64,000 bases of DNA from Acinetobacter corruptisaponis (GTDB lineage Bacteria; Pseudomonadota; Gammaproteobacteria; Pseudomonadales; Moraxellaceae), in the NCBI RefSeq assembly GCF_030053775.1, contig NZ_CP125669.1, positions 2,103,962 to 2,167,961 of the forward strand, written 5' to 3'. The notes beneath the pieces are model-generated. The model saw only the letters and a list, made by a program, of their open reading frames with translations. It had not been told where the DNA came from and did not search any database. The position numbers and the translations under genes are program-made. This document shows, in pieces, positions 18,096 to 26,646 of the stretch (its first letter is position 1; every line of letters begins with the position of its first letter).

Positions 18096-19250
18096 ATGAA
18101 AAAGGTTTTAAACGGCATACAATCATTTCATGCCTTGGGGTTAAAAAAACAACTGATTGCCGCTGCAATTTGTGCTGGATTGGGCATGAGCATCAACCTG
18201 ACCCATGCAGCAAGCCCGAATGTCAGCCCACCGTCCGTGAAAGCAGGCGCACCGCATGTCTATGTGGTGAAAAAAGGCGATACGCTTTGGGACATTTCAG
18301 GCAAGTTTTTAAGCAAGCCGTGGCGCTGGCCTGAAATCTGGGCAAGCAACAAGCACGTTAAAAACCCACACTGGATTTATCCAGGTGACAAACTGCTACT
18401 CTGTAGCCTGAACGGTAAACCTTTAATTGGTAAGGATGAGGGTGATGGCTGTGATGGCATTATCCGCCGCTATACAGGCAACACCGCATCAACCTTGCGC
18501 CCACAGGTGCGCATTGAGGCGTTGAACAACAGCGTTCCTGTCATTCCATTGGCCCATATCCAGCAATGGCTGGAACGCACCTCGGTACTTCCAGCCGATG
18601 CGATTGCCAACACACCGTATATTCTGGGTACAGCAGACAACCGTGTTCTTGCAGGCAAGGGCCAGAGCGTTTATGTCCGTGGTCAGGGTCTTGAAAATGG
18701 TCAACGCTATGGTGTGTTCCGTGAGGGTGAACCATACGTGGTGCTGGATGAGAAAGGCAAGAAACAGGTGCTTGGCCTTGAGTTGACCCAGGTGGCTTCA
18801 GGTGTCGCCATTCGCAACGAAAATGACATCACCACGGTTGAACTGACCGACAGCTACAATGGTGAAGTCCGTCGTGGCGACCGCGTCATGGCTGAACAGG
18901 ATGCCATGCTGCCTACCCTGTTCTATCCAACCGATGCAGGTCAGGTCAAAGACGGTGGCAAGATCATTCGTGTCATGGGTTCAATTGGAACTGCTGCGAA
19001 AAACGGTGTGGTGACCGTAGACCGTGGTACGGCTGATGGTATTGAAATCGGACAGGTTTTCAGCACCTATCAGGATGGTGAAACTGTTCGTGACCCTAAA
19101 ACCAAGGAAACGGTTAAACTTCCTGGACAATATGTGGGCAGCGTCATGATCTTTAAGAGCTTTGACCGTATCAGCTATGCCTATGTGCTGGAAAGTGAGC
19201 TACCAATCAAGATTGGTTCAAACATCAAGCCACCTCGTCTTGACGACTAA
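18096..19250 (+). CDS. LysM domain protein upstream of dprA
   Basis: A 384-residue exported protein: signal peptide cut after THA (about residue 37), then a LysM peptidoglycan-binding domain (about 55-105: YVVKKGDTLWDISGKFL ... NPHWIYPGDKL), then about 270 residues of beta-rich sequence without a recognised catalytic domain. It is the familiar LysM protein encoded next to def and dprA in proteobacteria. Two nearby ATGs exist; 18096 is preferred because AGGA is 9 bases away, against 3 for the ATG at 18090. It is followed after 13 bases by dprA, probably in one transcript. Confidence 0.88.
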   Translation: MKKVLNGIQSFHALGLKKQLIAAAICAGLGMSINLTHAASPNVSPPSVKAGAPHVYVVKKGDTLWDISGKFLSKPWRWPEIWASNKHVKNPHWIYPGDKLLLCSLNGKPLIGKDEGDGCDGIIRRYTGNTASTLRPQVRIEALNNSVPVIPLAHIQQWLERTSVLPADAIANTPYILGTADNRVLAGKGQSVYVRGQGLENGQRYGVFREGEPYVVLDEKGKKQVLGLELTQVASGVAIRNENDITTVELTDSYNGEVRRGDRVMAEQDAMLPTLFYPTDAGQVKDGGKIIRVMGSIGTAAKNGVVTVDRGTADGIEIGQVFSTYQDGETVRDPKTKETVKLPGQYVGSVMIFKSFDRISYAYVLESELPIKIGSNIKPPRLDD

Positions 19251-19263
19251 GTCCTAAAGACCC

Positions 19264-20403
19264 ATGTTGGATCAATTATCACCTCAGCACTACGCCACTG
19301 TGTTGGTGTGGTATTTGGTTCAACATTCCCTCTCCAGTTTTCAAAAAATTCTTCATCACTTTGGCAGTTGTGAACAGGCAACTCAACCCAACCGCTTTAC
19401 AGAATGGCAGCAACTTGGCCTACATGCCAGTCATTTAAAACGTTTGCAGGAATTCCAGACTGCACAGGGACAGCAGCAGTTTGCACAGATCGTTCAACTC
19501 ATTCAAAAACACAGTGACTTCATCTTAACGCCTGACGATATTGGCTATCCCACCCAACTATTGCCCTATTCAGACCACCCACCGATTTTATTTGGACAGG
19601 GACAGGCATCGGCACTGCTGCAACCCCAAATTGCTGTAGTTGGCAGTCGCAAGCCTAGCCCCCATGGACGGCAAATGGCCTATGACTTTGGCTATTATTT
19701 AAGTGAAAAAGGCTTTTATATCAGCAGTGGTTTGGCACATGGCATTGATGAGGCAGCACATCGTGGTGGCTTGGCCCATCAGCGAACCATTGCGGTGATG
19801 GGCACAGGACTGGATACCATTTATCCTGCCCAGCATAAACAATTAGCCGAAGAAATTCGTCAATCAGGCGCAATTGTGACTGAGTTCTTGCCCGCCACCC
19901 TGCCTTTAGCCGCGTTTTTTCCACGGCGTAACCGTATTGTCAGCGGCTTAAGCCTTGGCGTGTTGGTGGTGGAGGCGGCATTAAAAAGCGGTTCCATCAC
20001 CACAGCAAATGCAGCGGCAAATCAGGGCAAAATGGTCTTCGCCATTCCTGGACACATTTACAGCGAGCATCATCAAGGTTGCCATCAACTGATTCGGGAG
20101 GGCGCAACCCTGGTTGACCATCCTGAACAGATCATTGAAGACCTGGCTTTACCAACCCAATGGCAAGCCCAGCAGCAACGTGTTGAAGAACCCAAAGAAA
20201 CAGCACCTCCACCACCCAGCCTGCCTACGCACCTGATCGAACTCTACCAGATACTGGACTGGGTTGGACAAGACCTCGACCAACTTGCGCAACGCTATTC
20301 AGCATCAATTGCTGATCTCACCGCCCAGTTAATGGAACTGGAATTGCTTGGTTTATGTATTCAGCAAGGTGGACGCTATTTACGTTGCCGCCCAATGCAT
20401 TAA
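19264..20403 (+). CDS. dprA: DNA processing protein DprA (Smf)
   Basis: Binds incoming single-stranded DNA during natural transformation and loads RecA. The 379-residue protein has an N-terminal helical part, a central Rossmann-like DprA core (about 75-295, with VVGSRKPSPHGRQMAYDFG, GLAHGIDEAAHRG and FPRRNRIVSGLS) and a C-terminal winged-helix-like DML1 domain (about 315-375). Second gene of the LysM-dprA-tsaC cluster. Natural competence is common in Acinetobacter, so a functional role is plausible. Confidence 0.95.
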   Translation: MLDQLSPQHYATVLVWYLVQHSLSSFQKILHHFGSCEQATQPNRFTEWQQLGLHASHLKRLQEFQTAQGQQQFAQIVQLIQKHSDFILTPDDIGYPTQLLPYSDHPPILFGQGQASALLQPQIAVVGSRKPSPHGRQMAYDFGYYLSEKGFYISSGLAHGIDEAAHRGGLAHQRTIAVMGTGLDTIYPAQHKQLAEEIRQSGAIVTEFLPATLPLAAFFPRRNRIVSGLSLGVLVVEAALKSGSITTANAAANQGKMVFAIPGHIYSEHHQGCHQLIREGATLVDHPEQIIEDLALPTQWQAQQQRVEEPKETAPPPPSLPTHLIELYQILDWVGQDLDQLAQRYSASIADLTAQLMELELLGLCIQQGGRYLRCRPMH

Positions 20404-20439
20404 ACTAGCAACATCCATTCCCTTAGTCTCAGTTTTCGC

Positions 20440-21009
20440 ATGATCACATCCTCCATTTCCGAAGCGGCACAATTCTTAAAACAGGGTAAAGTGCTTGCCT
20501 ATCCCACTGAAGCGGTCTGGGGATTGGGCTGTGATCCATTCAATGAACAGGCGTTTCAGCACATTCTGGAACTGAAGCATCGTCCAGTGGAAAAAGGGGT
20601 GATTTTACTGGCTGGGCACCTTGATCAGGTTGAACACTTACTACAAAGTTTAACAGCCGACATTCGCCAGCAAGTCATTGCAAGCTGGTCCGACCGTTTG
20701 CCGACAGAGCGTGCCACCACCTGGCTGCTCCCTGCCGATCAGCACATTCCAGACTGGATTAAGGGACAGCATCCCCTCGTCGCGGTACGTGTGACCACCC
20801 ATCCCCTGTGTGTTGGGCTGTGCAACAGCTTTGGTGGCTTTATTGTTTCAACCAGTGCCAATCCTGCGGGTTTAACACCTGCACATAACCTGCAACAGGC
20901 ACAGGATTACTTTGCCTCATCGCTGCATTATTTAAAGGGTGATCTGGGACTGAGCCAGCAACCGAGCCGAATCTTAAATGCACTCACAGGCGAAGTGATT
21001 CGTGCTTAG
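20440..21009 (+). CDS. tsaC: L-threonylcarbamoyladenylate synthase TsaC (Sua5/YrdC family)
   Basis: Makes threonylcarbamoyl-AMP from Thr, bicarbonate and ATP for the t6A modification of tRNAs reading ANN codons. The 189-residue protein is the short TsaC form, without the extra Sua5 domain. Family segments: AYPTEAVWGLGCDPF (about 22-36), the KxR-like LKHRPVEKGVIL, and SFGGFIVSTSANPAG. It begins 36 bases after dprA. No clear Shine-Dalgarno precedes the ATG, so coupling to dprA is possible. Confidence 0.93.
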   Translation: MITSSISEAAQFLKQGKVLAYPTEAVWGLGCDPFNEQAFQHILELKHRPVEKGVILLAGHLDQVEHLLQSLTADIRQQVIASWSDRLPTERATTWLLPADQHIPDWIKGQHPLVAVRVTTHPLCVGLCNSFGGFIVSTSANPAGLTPAHNLQQAQDYFASSLHYLKGDLGLSQQPSRILNALTGEVIRA

Positions 21010-21417
21010 TACATTAATCATGTAATTCGGTGAAGAGCAGACAAAAAAAAGCTCAGTTATATAGGGATAACTGAGCATAAAAAGGATGTGGATAATCACA
21101 TCCAGAGGGTTCACAAATTCGCTAAGCAACTTCTTCATTCTCATAACGAATCAGCTTGCTGTGGGCGGTATTATGGAACAATTGTTCAACTTATACAAAT
21201 ATATTATTTATCTAACAAAAAATGTGAAAAGCGTACCATTTTTGTCACTTTCATTATTTTAATAAAATTATATTTCTATTTTTATTCAGCTTTTTTTAGA
21301 TGACAAATTTAGTCACACTTTAAAATATATTTGTAAATCATATAGAAAGAATGATCATTAGATAAATTTTTTGGTGTGTTTGTTTTTATTTTCAACAAAC
21401 ACACCGCTTCTTTGACC
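21010..21417. other. AT-rich intergenic region with two hairpins
   Basis: About 400 bases between tsaC and the convergent EamA gene. A stem GCTCAGTTAT / ATAACTGAGC at about 21050-21076 has a run of eight A on its left, so it reads as a terminator for leftward transcripts. A second hairpin at about 21374-21407, GGTGTGTTTG / CAAACACACC, lies just after the EamA stop. The open frame at 21088-21303 has no convincing start site or composition and is not called. Confidence 0.55.
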
Positions 21418-22344
21418 TTAATGAGCTGATTCAACCATTCTGGCTGGTGCTTTTACGGTTTTCTTCTGTGCCATCACAATACCCACCAGAATCATCACAC
21501 CACCAATGCTATGGTAGACCGTCCATTGTTCAGACAACCAGAGGCTGGCAATAATCGCGGTAAACACAGGCATCAGGTTCATAAAAATACTGGTACGGTT
21601 TGGTCCAATCGCCTGTACTGCCAGCATCCACAACAATGGTGCGATCAACGATGGAAAGATACCCGCATACAGGACACTGCTGACGTTACTGGCATTGATA
21701 CTGTCCAGACCAAACCAGAGCACAAACGGCAGATGGTAAAGTAGTGCAAAGGCAATCTGGACATAGAGGCTGCTCATAAGAGGAATCTGTAGTTGCCACT
21801 TTTTCAGGAACACCCCATAAAAGGCATAGAATGTCACCGCAACCACCATCAGGGCATCACCCCAGTGTCCACCCTGTTGCAGCAGGCTCGACAAGTGTCC
21901 CTGACTGATAATGTAAATCAGGCCAGCAAAGGACAATACGCTGCCCAGAATGGCAAACAGATTTGGCTTATCCTTTAAAATAAAGTAGGCAATAAAGATG
22001 GTGAAAATCGGCACAAAGGCATTCACGATTCCCATGTTGGTGGCCGTGGTGTAATGCGCTGCGGTATAGGCAAGACCCTGATACAGCACCATGCCAAAGG
22101 CACTGAAAATTGCCAGTTTACCCAACGACTGACGAATCAGCCCACGCTGCTGCCAAACCTTTGGCAACATAAACGGCGTTAGAATAATAAAGGCGATCAA
22201 CCAGCGGTAAAAACTAATGCTCACTGGAGAAATATAGTCCGCAACATAGCGGGTCACCGCAATGTTCAGTGACCAAATCAATACGGCGATCAACGGCAAT
22301 ACAAATGCCCATTTCTGATATTTTGTTAACTGACCCATCATCAT
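21418..22344 (-). CDS. DMT superfamily transporter (EamA family)
   Basis: A 308-residue inner-membrane permease with ten predicted helices in two EamA repeats (about 12-145 and 160-295). The first repeat has the usual ALIWSLNIAVTRY-type start and the second ends in the LSEQWTVYHSIGGVMILVG motif. Members export metabolites or drugs; the substrate cannot be read from the sequence. It runs codirectionally with a TetR gene 99 bases upstream, which may control it as well as the MFS transporter on the other side. Confidence 0.88.
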   Translation of the reverse strand: MMMGQLTKYQKWAFVLPLIAVLIWSLNIAVTRYVADYISPVSISFYRWLIAFIILTPFMLPKVWQQRGLIRQSLGKLAIFSAFGMVLYQGLAYTAAHYTTATNMGIVNAFVPIFTIFIAYFILKDKPNLFAILGSVLSFAGLIYIISQGHLSSLLQQGGHWGDALMVVAVTFYAFYGVFLKKWQLQIPLMSSLYVQIAFALLYHLPFVLWFGLDSINASNVSSVLYAGIFPSLIAPLLWMLAVQAIGPNRTSIFMNLMPVFTAIIASLWLSEQWTVYHSIGGVMILVGIVMAQKKTVKAPARMVESAH

Positions 22345-22443
22345 TCTCGCAATATCTCAGCAATGTCCCTATTGTGAAAGATGTCCAAAATAATTGAAAT
22401 ATCGCATTTCAGACATTTATATCGCGGTTAAGACATGCCTGTT

Positions 22444-23088
22444 TTAAAACAGTTCCCAGACACGCATAGCATGTTCCACCACCTTATGCAGTTGCCCTGC
22501 TGTTGCTCCATCCCGTGCCTGTAGGGTGAGGCCCTGCACCACAGTGGCATAGAAATCCGCCATTTCTTGTATAGGCGCTCTGGTTGGCAAGTCGCCATCA
22601 GCAACGCCCTGCTGAAGTCGTTGCAATAGTTTTTGTTTGGTTTTCAGGCGCTTTTCCAGAATGTTTTGCTGTACCTCCTGTGCATTGTCGGAACAGTTCA
22701 TGGTTGCCACAACCAGCATACAACCCGCAGGTTTATTGGGCTGGGCCAAGCGCTTGACGTTGTCATACAGATAAAGCTCAAAGGCAACTTTCGCCGTTTT
22801 AGCCTCTGCAAAGATGGTTTCGATGGGACAGGCTTCATGGGCCAGATAATAATCAATGCATTTATGGAACAGGCCTGCCTTATCCCCAAAGCTGCTGTAC
22901 AGGCTCGGTGCGGTCAACCCAAGCGCCTGAGTGAGATCGCTCATTGAAGTGGCTTCATAGCCATGTTCCCAAAACAACAACATCGCCTTTTCCAGTGCCT
23001 GCTGCTCATTAAAGCACTTGGGACGGCCACGCTTCTTTTTCTGCGTGTCATCACAGGGAACGGCTAAAGACTCAGATGCATTTGTCAT
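22444..23088 (-). CDS. TetR/AcrR family transcriptional regulator
   Basis: A 214-residue regulator. A basic leader (KKKRGRPK) precedes the DNA-binding domain (about 22-70, recognition region GLTAPSLYSSFGDKAGLFHKCI). The C-terminal domain contains a CMLVVATMNCSDNA segment typical of the TetR subgroup beside efflux pumps. The ATG at 23088 is chosen; the frame stays open to 23151 but that stretch overlaps one of two palindromic sites. Divergent from an MFS transporter gene, it probably represses both promoters. Confidence 0.88.
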   Translation of the reverse strand: MTNASESLAVPCDDTQKKKRGRPKCFNEQQALEKAMLLFWEHGYEATSMSDLTQALGLTAPSLYSSFGDKAGLFHKCIDYYLAHEACPIETIFAEAKTAKVAFELYLYDNVKRLAQPNKPAGCMLVVATMNCSDNAQEVQQNILEKRLKTKQKLLQRLQQGVADGDLPTRAPIQEMADFYATVVQGLTLQARDGATAGQLHKVVEHAMRVWELF

Positions 23089-23108
23089 AAGGGTCACAAT
23101 TATTTTCA

Positions 23109-23176
23109 TAACGATCATTATTAAATTAATTGACGCAGCAATTTTTATCAACTATTTTATTTTATAGCGATCGTTA
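23109..23176. promoter_or_regulatory. Pair of putative TetR operators
   Basis: TAACGATCATTA (23109-23120) and TAGCGATCGTTA (23165-23176) are near-perfect palindromes of the same consensus TARCGATCRTTA, with centres 56 bases apart. They lie in the divergent region between the TetR gene and the MFS gene. One covers the regulator's start region and the other the efflux promoter. Confidence 0.65.
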
Positions 23177-23236
23177 TAAAATTTTAACCTATTCTTTAGC
23201 CCTTTTGCCAGATGATGGGCAAATCAGGAAATTATT

Positions 23237-24457
23237 ATGGAACATTCTCCCACTTCCGAAATTCGACCCATAGATTCCACCCAGACACAAGGTAGCTGGT
23301 TTGCCATACTGGCAGTGGCTATTGGTGCCTTTGCACTGGTCACCAGTGAATTCCTGCCCGTTGGTGTACTGAATAGTGTGGCAACAGACCTGAACATTTC
23401 TGTGGGTACAGCAGGCCTGATCATCACCCTGCCTGGGGTGATGGCTGCAATTGCCGCGCCGCTACTTCCCATTTCAGTCAAGCAGCTTGATCGTCGCTAT
23501 GTGGTGATCCTGCTCACGGCGATTATGGTGATTGCCAATACCATCACCGCCTTTGCCGATAGTTTTCATGTATTGTTACTCAGCCGTCTGGTGCTGGGCA
23601 TTTCAATTGGTGGATTCTGGGCCACCGCGATTGCCCTCAGTGGCAAGCTTGCGCCATCACATTTACCCATTGCCAAAGCCACTGCTGTGGTGATGGCAGG
23701 TGTCACCTTTGCCACTGTTCTAGGTGTTCCAATTGGCACCTGGCTCAGTGAGTTCTACGGCTGGCGCAGTACCTTTGGTATCACTGCGGCCATTGGACTG
23801 ATTGTGCTGGTGCTGCAATTTATCTTTCTGCCTGAATTAAAACCTGATTCAGCCATCCACTTTCGAGACCTGCCCGCATTGTTACGCACACCCAAGGCAC
23901 GCAGTGGCATGCTGATCGTGCTGCTGATCGGCTTGGCGCATTTCTGTGCCTATAGTTATCTGGCACCATTCTTTAAAAATATTGCGGGATTCAATGGCAC
24001 CACCATTAGCTCGCTGCTGTTGCTTTATGGGATTGCAGGTATTTTTGGCAATGCCTTTGCAGGCTATAGTGGCAACCTCAATGTGCGCTATACCCTGGCC
24101 TTTGTCAGCATCTGTTTTGCGATTGTGTTCTTTGGCTTTCCTGTATTTGCGGTGCATGAATTTGGTGCGATTGTACTCACCGCCCTATGGGGCTTTGCAT
24201 TCGGGGCTTTCCCAACAGCCGCCAACATCTGGATGTTTGTGCATGCACCACATGCCGTTGAGAAAGGCATGCCGCTGTTTGTGGGGATGTTTCAGGTGAT
24301 GATTGCGACAGGCTCGTTACTGGGCGGATATGTGGTTGATCATTTCAATGAAAATATCTTAATTTATGGGGTAATCAGTTTTGTTGCCTTGGCCTTGATG
24401 AGTATCTTTACCCTGGCAAAAGGCCTGAACAACCCTAAAGTCACCTGCGAAAACTAA
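23237..24457 (+). CDS. MFS transporter (DHA1 type; SotB/NepI/AraJ-like)
   Basis: A 406-residue 12-helix major facilitator. Motifs of drug:proton antiporter-1 members are visible: SEFLPVGVLN near the first helix, LDRRYVVILL in the helix 2-3 loop, and GVPIGTWLSEFYGWRSTF (motif C-like) near helix 5. The closest known groups are sugar and nucleoside efflux proteins such as SotB and NepI, so it probably exports a small metabolite. It begins 60 bases after a TetR operator and is followed by an AraC-type gene one base after its stop, so it is under two possible regulators. Confidence 0.88.
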   Translation: MEHSPTSEIRPIDSTQTQGSWFAILAVAIGAFALVTSEFLPVGVLNSVATDLNISVGTAGLIITLPGVMAAIAAPLLPISVKQLDRRYVVILLTAIMVIANTITAFADSFHVLLLSRLVLGISIGGFWATAIALSGKLAPSHLPIAKATAVVMAGVTFATVLGVPIGTWLSEFYGWRSTFGITAAIGLIVLVLQFIFLPELKPDSAIHFRDLPALLRTPKARSGMLIVLLIGLAHFCAYSYLAPFFKNIAGFNGTTISSLLLLYGIAGIFGNAFAGYSGNLNVRYTLAFVSICFAIVFFGFPVFAVHEFGAIVLTALWGFAFGAFPTAANIWMFVHAPHAVEKGMPLFVGMFQVMIATGSLLGGYVVDHFNENILIYGVISFVALALMSIFTLAKGLNNPKVTCEN

Positions 24458-24458
24458 A

Positions 24459-25244
24459 ATGGGCACCCAGATGAAGCATGATGATGCTGAGCAATTTCCC
24501 TTTCTGAATGGTATAGAAGTGCATGAATTTCTGTACCAAAAGGATGATATTGTCAGTCCACATTCCTCACTCTGGGGCGATTTCAATTTTAGTTTAAATG
24601 GTACGCTGGAATTTGACATTGAGGGGCAATACTATCTTTCTCCGCCCAGTTATGGACTATGGTTGCCACCGCGTACTGAACATCAGTCGCTTCCCGTCGA
24701 ACATGAAATCCACTATATCTGTATTCGTTTGCATCCAAAATTCGGACAATATTTAGGTGATGTGTGCCGTTGCTTTAGTATTGAACCCTTTTTCCGTGCC
24801 TTGGTGGTACAGATTCTGGAACAGAAGAAACAGGATACGCGACCTGAATACCTTGAACACTTGCTACAGGTGTTGTTTGACCAATTGAGACAAGCGCCTG
24901 CTTATTCACATTATTTACCGCAAAGCACCCATCCAGTCTTGTCGCCGATTCTGGAAAAACTTTCTAATCCCGATTTATTTAATGCCAGCCTCCAGCAGGT
25001 ACTACAGGACTTTGCCGTGAGTGAGCGTCATGTTTTGCGCCTAAGCCAGCAGGAGTTGCAGCTTTCGCTGTCTGAATGGCGCAATCGGGCCAAGATCATC
25101 TTTGCCATCAACCAGATTCGTCAGGGCATGACCATCAAGCAACTGGCATTTGCCTTAGGCTACCACCACAGTTCCAGCTTTATTGAGTTCTTTAAACGCT
25201 ATACAGGCCAGACTCCCATCCAGCTTAAAAATGCCTCCATTTAA
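24459..25244 (+). CDS. AraC family transcriptional regulator
   Basis: A 261-residue one-component regulator with an N-terminal cupin-like sensing domain (about 20-105; LEFDIEGQYYLSPPSYGLWLPP is typical of the AraC_binding type) and a C-terminal double helix-turn-helix (about 165-258) ending in YHHSSSFIEFFKRYTGQTPIQ. It starts one base after the MFS stop codon, so translation is likely coupled. The ligand is unknown; linkage suggests the exported compound. Confidence 0.88.
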   Translation: MGTQMKHDDAEQFPFLNGIEVHEFLYQKDDIVSPHSSLWGDFNFSLNGTLEFDIEGQYYLSPPSYGLWLPPRTEHQSLPVEHEIHYICIRLHPKFGQYLGDVCRCFSIEPFFRALVVQILEQKKQDTRPEYLEHLLQVLFDQLRQAPAYSHYLPQSTHPVLSPILEKLSNPDLFNASLQQVLQDFAVSERHVLRLSQQELQLSLSEWRNRAKIIFAINQIRQGMTIKQLAFALGYHHSSSFIEFFKRYTGQTPIQLKNASI

Positions 25245-25359
25245 AGAACGCGCTGTTTTTATGGATTATTTGTATGGATTCATCTCAACAGCATTGCACT
25301 CTGGCTGAATAGCAGTTAAAACAAACAGGTCTTGTACAACAACAAATTAGGATAATCAC

Positions 25360-25905
25360 ATGAGCCAATCGGTTTACCACATTCCAGTTAAGGACATTAA
25401 GGGTCAGGACGTTGATCTTGATCAATATCAGGGTAAAGTCCTATTGATCGTCAACGTTGCATCAAAATGTGGTTTGACACCACAATATGAGGGTTTGGAA
25501 AAACTTTATCAGGCCAAAAAAGATCAGGGGCTGGAAATTCTCGGTTTCCCAGCCAATAACTTCTTAGAGCAAGAACCAGGCACAAACGATGAGATTGAAC
25601 AGTTCTGCTCTCTCAACTATGACGTGCATTTCCCACTTTTCGCCAAAATCTCTGTTGCAGGTGATGACAAGCATCCACTTTACCAGAGACTGACTCAGGC
25701 GATTCCTGAACGTACGGGTGAGGGTCCGTGGTGGAAAGACCTTGTGGACTATGGTTTAACCCCAAACAACCCACCTGAAGTGTTGTGGAACTTTGAAAAA
25801 TTCCTCGTCAATAAGAATGGCGAAGTCGTTGCGCGTTTTGCACCAGACATTACTGCCGATGACGAACGTATTGTCAGTGCGATTGAAGCTGAGCTGACTA
25901 AATAA
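25360..25905 (+). CDS. Glutathione peroxidase (BtuE-like)
   Basis: Cytoplasmic thiol peroxidase that reduces hydrogen peroxide and organic peroxides. The 181-residue protein has the family tetrad context: peroxidatic Cys37 in VASKCGLTPQY, the GFPANNF motif (Gln replaced by Ala-Asn at the usual GFPCNQF), and WNFEKFLV with the conserved Trp and Asn. A cysteine replaces selenocysteine, as usual in bacteria. The CNQF cysteine and glutamine are absent (PANNF), a small departure from the most common form. AGGA lies 8 bases before the ATG, and a terminator follows. Confidence 0.92.
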   Translation: MSQSVYHIPVKDIKGQDVDLDQYQGKVLLIVNVASKCGLTPQYEGLEKLYQAKKDQGLEILGFPANNFLEQEPGTNDEIEQFCSLNYDVHFPLFAKISVAGDDKHPLYQRLTQAIPERTGEGPWWKDLVDYGLTPNNPPEVLWNFEKFLVNKNGEVVARFAPDITADDERIVSAIEAELTK

Positions 25906-25920
25906 TTCAGAACAATTACA

Positions 25921-25944
25921 AGAGCGCCTTGTGCGCTCTTTTTT
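25921..25944 (+). terminator. Rho-independent terminator of the glutathione peroxidase gene
   Basis: AGAGCGC-5-GCGCTCT stem followed by six T. Confidence 0.92.
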
Positions 25945-26035
25945 ATGTAAAATGTAAAGCCTTACAAAAATCACTTTTTTATTCATATTTTTTCATTATA
26001 GTGACGTTTTTCACATATTTTGGTGCGGTTCAGCC

Positions 26036-26644
26036 ATGATGAAAAATCTGTCAATCAAAGCCATTCTTTCAGCCGTGACACTTGTTGCTGCATTTACACT
26101 GACAGGCTGTGATCAAGTTCCCCATGACAATCAGCAGGTGGAACAAGCGTCTGAATTTGAACAGCCTGCCACAACAATCAATGAGGATAACAGCACCGAA
26201 ATGATCAAGGCGCAGGACACCCAAAACCTGAGTCGTGGCAATATGCTCAACATCGCACGCGATATTGCAAAGTTGCAGCTTGAAACCGATGATTATGTGG
26301 CCCTGTTAAAACAGTCGCAAAGCAGTCTTGAACAGGCGATTCAGGATCAAAATGTTCAGCAGTTGCAACATACCACAGGTGAGCTTAAGCAGGAATTACA
26401 CGGACTGCATGACACTTTACTTTCACTAAACCTAAAAAGTAATGAGGTTGACCAGATTCGCCAGAGTCTGCTTACGGCCAACCAGCAACTTCTAAGCATG
26501 CCCTTGCTGCATGGTCAACTGGACATTGCCCAGCTAGACTTTGCAAAAATTGAAAAACAATTCAACACCATTCAAATGGATATGGTCAAACTCACAACGC
26601 TGGTTCTGGGCAAGCAAGCCAATTCTGAAAATGCAAACACCTAG
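26036..26644 (+). CDS. Hypothetical lipoprotein with coiled-coil tendency
   Basis: A 202-residue exported lipoprotein: signal peptide with lipobox LTGC (Cys about 25), then an acidic linker, then about 140 residues of Gln- and Leu-rich helix with heptad-like spacing. I do not recognise a named family. The residue after the lipid-bearing Cys is Asp, which in Enterobacteriaceae favours retention in the inner membrane, although that rule is less certain here. It is a single gene after the peroxidase terminator, convergent with the large gene that ends 2 bases beyond its stop. Confidence 0.75.
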   Translation: MMKNLSIKAILSAVTLVAAFTLTGCDQVPHDNQQVEQASEFEQPATTINEDNSTEMIKAQDTQNLSRGNMLNIARDIAKLQLETDDYVALLKQSQSSLEQAIQDQNVQQLQHTTGELKQELHGLHDTLLSLNLKSNEVDQIRQSLLTANQQLLSMPLLHGQLDIAQLDFAKIEKQFNTIQMDMVKLTTLVLGKQANSENANT

Positions 26645-26646
26645 AG

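Noticed and set aside
21088..21303. Open frame of 71 codons in the tsaC-EamA gap
   Set aside because: Extreme AT content, no ribosome site and low-complexity Phe/Tyr/Ile tail; looks like chance in an AT-rich gap.
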